Shown: positions 29,192 through 39,135 of the stretch, piece by piece
How the letters are laid out: the number at the start of each line of letters is the position of its first letter
How positions within the stretch are numbered: position 1 is the stretch's first letter
Assembly (NCBI GenBank): GCA_963693365.1
Contig: CAVNZM010000002.1
Span: 13,826,001-13,890,000, forward strand
DNA: 64,000 nt
From: Amoebidium appalachense
Lineage: Eukaryota > Ichthyosporea
Direction: 5' to 3'
Made by a program: the position numbers and the translations under genes
The notes under the pieces: model-generated
Database searches by the model: none
What the model saw: only the letters and a program-made list of their open reading frames with translations
What the model was told of the DNA's origin: nothing

Positions 29192-29817
29192 TGGGGCTGG
29201 GCCGAGCCCCCTCCCCTGTTCCTTTGCCTTCGTATTGGGCTTGGCGTGTGGGTTGTGGGGGGCACCGACACCCCCCCTTCCCCCCTTCCCACTTTGTATA
29301 TCGCACGAGTCATGTTCTGCAGCGGCGGCCGGGGCCGGCCCCCCCCCACTACACGAATTCGCTCGGATTCCCTCACTCACCCGGTGGAGTGTTTGGGACA
29401 ATACATTACGGTCTTACGGTGTACACACGGTGTGCCTCTTTGTTCTGTGCTGGCCCGCAGTGCCAACTGCTTGTGGCGTGTCCTGCCCCCCCCCCCCCCC
29501 CCCCCCCCCCTCCTTCCCTCCCCCAACCCCCCCAACCCACACATGCTCATACACACCCACACACTAGCGCACACACACGCACGCCTACACCGCGGCTTGT
29601 GCGCGCATACCCCCCCCTCCCCTTCCCCCGCCCTCCCTGCCAGCGCTGCATGCATCCTCTGCCCTTTAGCTACGCCCCCCCCCCCCCCCCCCCCTCCCCC
29701 CCCTTGTTTGCCTGCCTGTGCACCCGCTTGCCTGCCGCCCACCCCGCTCGTTGCCTTTACCCCCCCCCCCCCCCCTGGGACTCTAGGCATGATGCTCACA
29801 CAGCTCTGTCCCTGCAG
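29192..29817 (+). other. Probable intron or leader between pol and recombinase
   Basis: 626 bp with C-tracts near 29488-29510, 29677-29704 and 29760-29775 and short CA repeats, unlike the GC-rich coding parts of the element but like host introns. It ends CTCTGTCCCTGCAG at 29817, a strong acceptor. The recombinase frame has TAG and TGA at 29784-29792 and no ATG between these and the conserved region. Confidence 0.5.
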
Positions 29818-30935
29818 GTGGCTTGCTCCCCTTTGGTGGCGACCATGGTAGGCTTGCCCAGTGGTTCACCCCCGAGGTTTTGGCCCGTGTCCCGGAGGTG
29901 GCCCGCACCATCACTCGGCTGTCAGTGGGCGACAGCACGGAGTCCTCCTACTCGTCCTACCAGCGCCAGTTTATCGACTTCATCTACGCAATGGACTGCC
30001 GCAATCCTGATGGTGGCTACCTGCCAGCCTGCCCAGCCCAAGTGCAGCTGTTCCTTGCCTGGTGCGCCATGCGTGCGGTGCAAGCCCGGACCATGCCCAG
30101 CATCGTCTCCGCCGTCAACAGCCTGCACCGCAGCTTGGGCATGGCACCACCAGCGGGCTCCGGCCAGCAGAGCCTTCAGTGGTTTATCCGCGGGGCTGGC
30201 CGCTTCCTGCTGCTGGAAGGCAGCCACCGGCCCAAACGAGTGCTCGAGCCCCTCCTCCCAGCCGACCTCCGCGCCCTCCTCCCAGTCATCCAACCGGGCT
30301 CTTCATTGGAGGCCCTGCGTCTGTGGGCTGCCCTGCTGCTTGGCAGCTCGTGCCTCCTGCGCTCGGGCGAGTTCACGTCCAAATCTGCGGCCAAGTTCAA
30401 CCCCCTCCTTCACGCCAAGCGTCGCGACGTCCAGCTCCTATGGCAGGATGACCGCCTGATTGGGGCAACAGTCTTCCTGCCGACATCTAAGACCGACCCC
30501 ACGGGCAAGGGTGTTACCATCCGGGTGCCCGCCTTCCCGGAGGAGCCTTCCTTCTGCCCAGCAGCCAATCTAGCCCTCTTCCTGGGGGTCTCGTCAACCA
30601 GGGCAGGCATCCACCCAGATGCACCCCTGTTCAGCGTCGACGGCAGCCCTTACGTCAAGAGCACCTTCATCGCCGGTTTCCGCACAGCTCTACACCATGC
30701 GGGCTACGACCCCGACCGGTACGCCGGCCACAGCCTGCGCATAGGGGGGGCCACTGCAGCTGAGAGAGCGGGCCTACCTGACGCCACCATCAAAGCCCTT
30801 GGCCGCTGGGCATCAGACGCAGTCATGGTCTACATCCGGCTGCCCCACCGCGACGTGCAAGCCTCCATTGCCACCGTCTGGTCACACCAGGGCCTCGCCA
30901 CGGGACCTTGGGGCGGACCCCCTACATCGCAGTAG
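29818..30935 (+). CDS. Tyrosine recombinase of DIRS-order element
   Basis: About 370 codons to TAG at 30933-30935. An N-terminal SAM-like region (STESSYSSYQRQFIDF) leads to the catalytic domain. Active-site residues visible: Arg in SCLLRSGEF (about 30360), HSLR in GHSLRIGGATAA (about 30729-30740), and the nucleophile Tyr in GRWASDAVMVYIR (codon 30831-30833). The HxxR and Tyr spacing fits phage-integrase-fold recombinases. The enzyme inserts the circular DNA intermediate without target duplication. The open frame starts only after stops at 29784-29792, and the first in-frame Met lies well inside the conserved part. I take 29818 as an exon start. Confidence 0.88.
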
Positions 30936-30946
30936 GGGGGCCTTGT

Positions 30947-31078
30947 GGTGCGGGGGGGGCTCATGGCATGGACCCCCCCTGGCGGCCCCCGCCTCGGCCA
31001 GCCCCTTGGGTGCAGGCACGACGGCCTGCACTCCACGGACACGGGGGGCATGAGGCAAGCACGAGTGAGTGATGTGAA
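30947..31078 (+). repeat. Split direct repeat B1
   Basis: About 131 bp from GGTGCGGGG to GATGTGAA, matching 31470-31600 apart from one G in the first G run (8 here, 7 in B2). It abuts A2 with no gap. Confidence 0.88.
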
Positions 31079-31354
31079 TGTACGTTTCATATGCGCAGCA
31101 GATGAAAGATGTTTCACGGATCACTTCGGGCGCAGGCAGCCGGGCGGCCCATGACGTCACGGGCCGCGGCGCCAGGCGCAGCCGCAGCGGCGGCTGACAT
31201 CGGTCTGGCGCAGCGCCTGACGTCAGGCGCCACCAGCGCCGGTATTTCCGGCGCAGCACACTGCAGATGCAGGCCACCTTCGTTTTCGCCGTGTGCTGCA
31301 CGTACGGTTTTTGTTAGCACGATTGCGTTTTCGGTGGCTAGCACACGGCGGCTC
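31078..31354 (+). repeat. Split direct repeat A2
   Basis: Copy of A1. The B1/A2 junction reads GTGAATGTACG, as expected if element ends were joined in a circle. Confidence 0.9.
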
Positions 31355-31469
31355 CCACCCACCCACCTCTCAGTCTGTATACACGACGGTGTACGTATGC
31401 GACTGTGACTGGCTCACAGCCCGATTGCAGCGGCAATAAAGCATGTCGAGGCGGGGCCCAGCCCCGGCT

Positions 31470-31600
31470 GGTGCGGGGGGGCTCATGGCATGGACCCCCC
31501 CTGGCGGCCCCCGCCTCGGCCAGCCCCTTGGGTGCAGGCACGACGGCCTGCACTCCACGGACACGGGGGGCATGAGGCAAGCACGAGTGAGTGATGTGAA
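31470..31600 (+). repeat. Split direct repeat B2 (right end)
   Basis: Second B copy. It ends at GATGTGAA, beyond which similarity to B1 stops. It is separated from A2 by a unique spacer of about 115 bp containing AATAAA at 31434-31439, a possible poly-A signal. Confidence 0.85.
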
Positions 31601-31630
31601 GGCATTAATACACATGCGCAGTCGGAAGCC

Positions 31631-31661
<31 letters not shown>

Positions 31662-32162
31662 CACCAATGGCATGGCCATGGGCGATGTTTGATATGACTA
31701 GACTGGCTAGGTTGCGCAAACACAGGCTAGCCTACATATACGCACATTGACGTCACGCGATAGTTGTTACTGACCAGTCTATTGGTCGATAGCGCACCAG
31801 TTGCATGAGCCATGACGGCAGGCCGTTGTTTTCTTTTTTTTTTTTTTTTTTTTTTTTTCCCATCATGAAAAGGCGTTGAGGAAGCGACGGTGCATGTTTC
31901 TGTGCTGCTCTTGGCGGCGATAGAGAGGCCAAAGCCAGGACTTGTACAAACGTGCCGGTTTTCCATTTTGGGAGATGTCTTAATACTACGCTACAAATTA
32001 GGTTAACTAAGCCTATGTTTTTCGAAGGCCTTGTTTAATCAGTTCATAGTACATATTTGCCATTTGAATTCTTGCTTGGGACATGTGTGCTTATCGGACG
32101 TTAAAGAGTTATGGTGAAGCAGGCGTCAAACAACTTGTATTAGGTTGAAGCAAGCATCAAAC
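31601..32162. other. Intergenic, between retrotransposon and E2 gene
   Basis: (CCCATG)5 at about 31632-31661 is followed by CATGGCCATGGG in opposite orientation, so a hairpin can form. T-tract at 31829-31858. No coding signal before the E2 start; the E2 promoter should lie here. Confidence 0.5.
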
Positions 32163-32613
32163 ATGGCTTATCCTTTTACAGCCAAACACCGCCTAGAGCT
32201 GGAGCTTGCCAATATCCACAGTCTACCCCCCGTAAGGGGATTGGAAGTAGTAGCAAAGGATGGCAACGTGTTTAAGTGGGTCGGGGTGAGGAAAGGCGAA
32301 GGAAACAAAGAATTGGCAAAGATAAATGGAGCTATTGAAAAGCCGAGCAGAAAGCGAACGCCGTGGTGTGCCTGTGATGTGAAGGTGTGATATACCTCTA
32401 TCCCCTGCTTTGAATTCTCCCCCACACCCTGCTACAAGAGCATAGTCATTACATCGAACACGCATTTTTTGCTCTTTTCTTCTTGTCCTCTCCTTCCACC
32501 CTCCCACCTGTCTCGCCTCTCTCTCTCGTCTAAGCCTGATTGTCGTGCAATTACTCCTGACCACGCTTGTAGGGGTTCCCCCTTCTTCCTCCTTCCTCCC
32601 TCCCTTTCCTCCC

Positions 32614-32679
<66 letters not shown>

Positions 32680-33653
32680 TCCGCCCCCTCTTGTCCATTC
32701 CTTTTTTCCCGCCCCCTACTCTCCCCCTTTCCTCCCTCCCTCCCTCCCTCCCTCGCCCCCCTATTGACGTTCAGAGGAGGAGGAGATATGAAACGAAACA
32801 GGATCCTTCTTCACGGCTTATCTATAGTTTGCCAGCGTCCTTGTCGCAAGTTTTGTATGTCCTTTAGCAGCCCCCTCCCCCCCCCCTCCCCCGTTCCCCA
32901 TCCCTCTCTCCCTCCCTTTCCCACCCCCCCTTTTTTTCCAGGCGGCACCATTTTCCCCCTCCCCCACCCCCCACCCCTGGGGAGGGGAAGAGGGGTAGGA
33001 GGTGGGGGGGGGGGGGGGGGGGGGAGGGGGGGGGGGGAGGGATTGTTTATTTGTATGGTGGTAGTCTTTTGGAAAGAAGGAAAGGTGCGATAATAAGTGT
33101 AGGGCACGACAAGGGTGGGTGGGGGAGGGGGAGGGGGGGGAGGGAGAAGGGGCAAGCTGCAGTGCAGCTGAGGCAGCATCGACCCTAGAGAAGGAGGGAA
33201 TGGGGAGGGAGTACGGGGGAGGGGAAGGGGGGAGGGGGGGGGGAAGAGAAGGGTGTTGGGCAACTGGATTCCTAACACAATTTTCTTTTGCAGTTTGAGA
33301 TAGATTTCCCGGAAGATTACCCGAACGAGCCACCTGTTGTAACCTTCACTCCGCCCATATTCCACATGAATGTTACCCCCCGAGGAAGGATGTGTGTGGA
33401 TTTTCTTGACCCGAATGTCGAACGCGATGAGATTTCTCCCCATGGGCGGAAGGACTTTAGCAAACGTGGCTGGCATAACACCATTACCGCACGGCAGATT
33501 CTCATCTCGCTTGAAGAGTTTTTGACGTCGCCAAATCCGGAAAAGTCAACGAACCCGGATGCGTTGTGCATTTGGGAGATGGAGGGAGAGAAGGAGTATT
33601 GGAGACAGGTGGAGGAGTGTTGCACGGAGCTGGCTCAGAAGCAAGGGAGATGA
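32163..33653 (+). CDS. E2 ubiquitin-conjugating enzyme (UBC fold), middle exon not found
   Basis: Exon 1 is 32163-32285: MAYPFTAKHRLELELANIHS forms the UBC N-terminal helix and is followed by a beta strand (DGNVFKW). The last exon is 33294-33653: FPEDYPNEPPVVTF matches the UBC PxxPP region, FHMNV replaces the HPN motif but keeps His and Asn, and the active-site Cys is in GRMCVDFL. A C-terminal helix follows and the frame ends with TGA. E2 enzymes carry ubiquitin or a related modifier as a Cys thioester. Both exon ends are phase 0, so one or more exons of 3n bases coding the usual PYxGG segment should lie between, but I could not find them among the homopolymers. About 26 residues separate Cys and the next Trp, longer than in UBE2D and somewhat longer than the UBE2G-type insertion. 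Subfamily undecided. Confidence 0.8.
32618..32676. repeat. Poly-C tract of about 58
   Basis: One of the longest pure C runs in the window, in the E2 intron. Confidence 0.9.
33004..33250. repeat. G-rich tracts in E2 intron
   Basis: Poly-G at 33006-33038 and GGGGAGGGG-type repeats at about 33116-33250, up to 45 bp before the last exon. Confidence 0.8.
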
Positions 33654-33677
33654 CGTGGAACGGCTGTGTGTGTGTGT

Positions 33678-33710
<33 letters not shown>

Positions 33711-34089
33711 TCAAAGTGCATGAAAAACGCATTTGATTTGTACAAAGGGATATGGGACCGTAGGATGCACGTAAACCTTTTGCTAGCATTTTGATGTTGA
33801 AACAATGGTGCCAAACTACACAAAAAGACATGAGGATGCCCACTTACACAAACGGGCACTTGTGACATGTGTGATGATGGCACACATGCTTACAAACAGA
33901 CCCACGCTGGGAAACTCGTACATATTTTTGCTGAGCTGTATATTCTTGGCACCAATCCGAATGCCTTTTATTATACCATGTCAGTATTACTGACGGGCGT
34001 TAGTATACCATGTGCAAGCAAACATGTTGCGTGTGATTGAACACAAGCCCCGGATATAAAGCAGTCGAAGTATTCTCTGTTCCTTTTTT

Positions 34090-34120
<31 letters not shown>

Positions 34121-34806
34121 GGGGATGAGTTTCTACCCTTTCACATGAATGCACTGATTCCCCTTTTTTTTTCTCTTCCCATACGGGAAACATATGTTGC
34201 AAATATGATCTAATTTTATCTTCTGTATGACCACCACGCAACAGCTTCCCGGTCCTAGTACTGATATCGAACTGAACCCTTTAAAGCTATCCCTGTGTGC
34301 CTAAATCCTCGAATGAAAGCCCATAATTTAAGCCTAGAAAATGGCCCCCTCTCTTGATTCTCCGGCGTAATTTGGCATGCATTTCAGGCCTCCCCCCCCC
34401 CCCCCCCCCCCCCCCCCCTCCCCTCCCCCCTCCCCCCCATAACCTCCCTTTCAACCAAACAGGCACCTTCTGTCTTTCTTTGTATCCTTTAATCTCCCTC
34501 TATGCTGGTGCCCCCCTTCCTCAACCTCACCCCCCCCTCCCCCCCCCCTCCCCCCCTCCCCCTCCCTCCCCTCACTTCCCCCCCGCACCCACCCACCCTC
34601 TCCACCCTCCGCGTACCCGTTCTTCACTCCCTCAAGACACACAAATGTCCTCATTTTCCTTTCTCTCGCATAAATGTATCCAAGGCTCTCTCGTCTCTTT
34701 ATGTCGGTCTATTCCCCCCCTTCCCCCCCCCCCCTCCTTTTTTCGCTCCCCTCCGCCCTCTCACTCTCAATTCCTCTACCTTTCTGTTCCCAACCCCCCC
34801 CCCCCC

Positions 34807-34839
<33 letters not shown>

Positions 34840-35018
34840 TCGTTACAACCCCACGTGCAGTCCAGTCATTTTCAAGTTCTTCCCAAGGATTGGGCCCGGT
34901 TCTGTTATCGGATTCAATAAACGATATCTGTTGTATTAACTCCCCACCCCTTCAAAAAAAAATGAAAGAATATGAAAGAAAAAGGGGAACTTAAACAGAG
35001 AAAGAAAAGTAACGAAAG

Positions 35019-35081
<63 letters not shown>

Positions 35082-35324
35082 AAAAAAAGGAGGATTCTAT
35101 AAGGAGCGAAGTGGGGGTCTATGAGTCTGCTGGATTGAACGATGACCTAGGGCTGCCCTCGTGTATTTCTGCCTTCGCTTATGCATACGTGTTAATTTGT
35201 TGGGTGGCCCGGTGGGCCCTGAATTCAGGGGGGGGGGGGGGGGGGGGGGGGGGAGGGGGGAGAAGTGATGATAACTGAAAACCACCTCAGTGCTTGAGTT
35301 CAGGGTGACACCATTCACCCGATG

Positions 35325-35360
<36 letters not shown>

Positions 35361-35759
35361 ATCAGCGTATTACCTAGTGTTGTCTTCCTTTTTTTCTTTT
35401 TCTGCAGCTGGCATACTGGAAGTAGAAGGAGGCCCTTGAATGTCACAGACTCGATGCCACACAATTTCTGGACTCACGCGGAATATTAATCATCTTGAAA
35501 GTTTTAAAGTCGATCTGCGTGGTTGAGGTACTCAAACTAAGAAGAAGAAAAAGGGTTGATAAAACTAATAAATAGGCAGTAATAATGGTGCTGGGTGGAA
35601 GAGGTAGTTCCCCCTGAGGGCCCCTAGGGGTACCTCCGGGAAAAAAACGGGATAAAATAAAAATAAAAGGCAGTAATAATGGCGGTGGTGGTGGCCACGG
35701 TGTGTGCGCGCGCGCGCTGTGTGTGTGTGTGTGTGTGTGTTGGTGGTGGTGGTGGTGGT

Positions 35760-35792
<33 letters not shown>

Positions 35793-36625
35793 CTCAGGTT
35801 CTCGTTGTCTCCGGCTAAATAACATGCATCCATCCTGTGTCTGTGGTGGCTTTGGATTCTATATCACTGATTATATGAACAAGAGGTAGACATCTAATTG
35901 AATACCAGGACACAGTCATGGTACTGAATGGGTTAAAGAACTCAGCAGAATATCGTTTCAGCAGAATATCATATCAGCAGAATATCATATCAGCAGAATA
36001 TCATTTCAGCAGAATATCGTTTCAGCAGAATATCATATCAGCAGAATATCATATCAGGAGAATATCATTTGCATTCGACAAAAGCCCTTCACCTGAGCAT
36101 TTAACCCACTCCCAAAAAAGGGCTGTCAAAGTTCTTGATTGCAAAAAATAAAAACAATATTTGAGCAAGATACTGGAAGCAGGGAAAAACACCCACGAAC
36201 CACGAAAACCTAAACCTGTTAACAGATGACATAGATGCTTCGAACTCATTGTGGCAGTAAATGAATCAATATGACCTCTATGGAGCAAATTCAAACCGTG
36301 AAAACACGCAAATTCCTACTGCAGTACATGCAAGGTCTCTCTAAAAAGACTTACCCATGTAATATGGTTTACCCCACCTCAGTAATCTACTAAAGGAACT
36401 CGACTTCCCCCTCCCCCCCCTCCCCCCCCTCCCTCCCTCCCCTTTTCCCCTCCCTCCCAGTCCTAATCATTTTCTCAACTGAACCGGGTTCTAAAACAAA
36501 CAAACAAACAAACAAAAGAATGGCAACCATAAGTAAACTACTAAGTTAGTGGTGCCGATCTTGACGTGGCCTGGCCGAAAAAAAACACCAAGAATTTTCA
36601 AAAGAACCCCCCTATCAGTGAAAGT
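33654..36625. other. Intergenic between E2 and T-box genes
   Basis: Holds G-tract 33680-33708, T(n)G(n) at 34084-34124, C-tracts at 34391-34430 and 34795-34838, (CA)n at 35022-35074, G-tract 35229-35263, (TA)n at 35325-35357, TG/GGT/G compound at 35716-35791 and a 16-bp tandem repeat at 35939-36072. No supported gene. The two genes converge here, so both 3' UTRs should lie in it. Confidence 0.6.
35939..36072. repeat. 16-bp tandem repeat, about 8 copies
   Basis: Unit CAGCAGAATATCATAT with ATCGTTT and ATCATTT variants. 16 bp is not a multiple of three, so the open frame across it is not meaningful. Confidence 0.9.
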
Positions 36626-38005
36626 TCATATCATGCGCATGGAGCGGCTCCCCGGGCACATTTCCATGTCATCCACACTGCCCATCTTCCCTCTTATGGT
36701 CACATCGAAAATTTCATCATCCGAATCGCTTAGATCCCCCTCTTCGAGCCCCCTAGACCCGGAGATTTCCAAACTATCACATCGGCGCAACGTCATTCCC
36801 CGTGCTTTCATTTGGGGAGAATTTGCGCACGGAGTTGAGTTTCCGTAAGACCCCCCCTTCTCGCCAGCAGCGTCTAAATTCACGCCTGCCCCGTCTGCAG
36901 TGGCTCCCGTATAGAGCCCCTCCCCATGGCTTGCAGGGGGGGCTTTATCGTTCGTCTCTACCGAATTTCCGCAGGTCTTCTCCAGCGTCTGTCTCCTCAG
37001 ATCCTGCAAAATCATACGCGTGGCTGCGGCCGAGGCGCGGCGACAATTAGAATTTCCGGTGGGGTTTACCTGCCTGGCGCTGCTTCGGTTGCGATGTGGG
37101 AAATTTCCCCGTAGATGGGGCTCTGCGGTTTGCTGAGAGGGGGGTTGATACTTTTTCGGCTGAGTCGGCGTGCACGGAGGCTGCCTTCGCTGTCGCTCCC
37201 CATTTTCAGTATAATTTTCTGTTTCTGCGTCGTAGAACCCCCCTCTTCCTCGTTGTCGTGGCTTGGAGTGGTGGGGGATTCTTCGCTTGTATTTGTGCTG
37301 TACGGGTTTACGTAGCTCCCTAGACTCGCCAGGGGGTCCTGAAAATCTTCGTGGTCTTCACTATAATCCCACTCCATGAAATTTTGCACCGGGGCTGATG
37401 CTGGGGTAGCCGCCAGGTTGGGTGAGCTCAGGGGGGATGGGTTTGTAGTCTTAAAAGTGAAAACAGACACGTCGTGAGGGGGTACCAATGTGTTGCTCCT
37501 GAAAATTCGCGCATTTTGGGTTGTGGACCCTGGATTTCTAGGTGGGGGGAATGAAGGCGACCTTAGACCGCCCCCAAACTGTGTGGGGGTGCTCATTCCT
37601 GCAAGTACCATAGGCGACGGGAGGGGCCCAACCGGTTGGAACCCCCCTGGAGTGCGGATTTGCTGGCTGAGTTGGGGGGGCCTTTGGGGAGCAGTGCGGA
37701 AAGTGGACGCCTCCGTGTGCGAGTTCGTGTTCTTTCCCGAACTCTTGCCGTTTCCGGTATTTTGCTTTCCGCTTTCCGGGTCGTTTTTCTTCGTTTCAGC
37801 TGCCTGCAGGAGCTTGTGTTGGGATTTTGCCATTGGGTTTGCCATAATCTTGAGGCGCACAATGGACTTGTTGTGGTACGAGGTGCCTGTAATGAAGCGT
37901 GCAAGCGGCAGTTCAAACTTCATGGTCTGTGGCCACCCAGGAACCATGTGATCAGTTTCGCGTCAGCCAGCATGCCTTATTGTGATACTCTTGGGGTGGT
38001 GGTAT

Positions 38006-38038
<33 letters not shown>

Positions 38039-38262
38039 AGAGAGGGGGGATGGGTGGAGGCGGAAAGGGCAATGAATGTGAGTACATAGTAGCCTATGAA
38101 GCATAGGAAGATGTTGATAGACACACAGCAGTATCCTCCCTCTTCCCCCCTCTCCCCCCCCCACACTCACACATACCCCCCCCCCCCACCCCCTCTCCCC
38201 GCCCCTTACTTTTCTAAAGCTCCGAACGAGATACTTTTTGTTCCCTCTCCCAATGCCTTTCC

Positions 38263-38315
<53 letters not shown>

Positions 38316-38514
38316 CCCCCTTATTTACCCACCATACCTCCGCCCAGAACACACAAGCATGCACGGACACCCAAACACACCCAGACACACACACACACGC
38401 ACCTACACACACAATCACGCACAGATACACATAAACACATTATAAACCGGTACACACATAAGACACAAACACATGCGCACAGACACACACGTACACACAC
38501 ACGCGTGCGTGAGT

Positions 38515-38612
<98 letters not shown>

Positions 38613-39097
38613 GCACGCACGCACACACATTCTTCCCCCCATACCCCATCCCCGCCCCCCTTCCCCCCCTTCTCCCCCCTTCTTTTCGCCAGTCAACTTA
38701 CGTCTTTCGGCTGTGAGTAAAGGTTTGTGCTGGGATCACCGGAGACGGGGGCAATGTAGATGACGGGGGTGTACATGCGGAAGGATTTGAGGTACACGTG
38801 CTCGTTGTTGGCCTGGTGATTGGTCAGCCGCACCTGTGGAATGCAATGGAATGCAAATGGAATGTACAGGAAAGTTGTATTAGTGCACGTACAGTATAGT
38901 ATTCTACGCACGTGGGGTACGGTGGGCATGGATGCAACCATCTGTCCATGTCCCTATCTCCTATACATCTTCTTTCCCCCCTCCCCCCTCCCCCCTCCCG
39001 TCCTCCCCCCCCCCCCCCCCACCGACACACCTTATCTGTAACGAGTTTAAGTAAGAAAAAAGAGTGCTTTTACACGTGTCCCAGTGTGTGCCGGTGG

Positions 39098-39135
<38 letters not shown>

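Larger units (their letters stand above)
25997..31600 (+). mobile_element. DIRS-order retrotransposon, Ngaro/PAT type, split direct repeats
   Basis: The order is A1 (25997-26273), gag, RT-RNase H, tyrosine recombinase, B1 (about 30947-31078), A2 (31078-31354), spacer, B2 (about 31470-31600). A1-ORFs-B1-A2-B2 is the split-direct-repeat layout known for Ngaro and PAT elements. It lets the genome be copied through a circular intermediate that a tyrosine recombinase integrates. There is no integrase, no LTR pair and no methyltransferase domain between RNase H and recombinase, which argues against DIRS1-type. A1 and A2 look identical over 277 bp, so insertion was probably recent. About 5.6 kb, GC-richer than the flanks. 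Gag carries one frame break; the other ORFs are open. Confidence 0.88.

Noticed and set aside
31601-31700. Retrotransposon right end extending into the (CCCATG)n hairpin
   Set aside because: B1/B2 similarity stops at 31600; the hexamer repeat lies outside it and has no partner at the left end.
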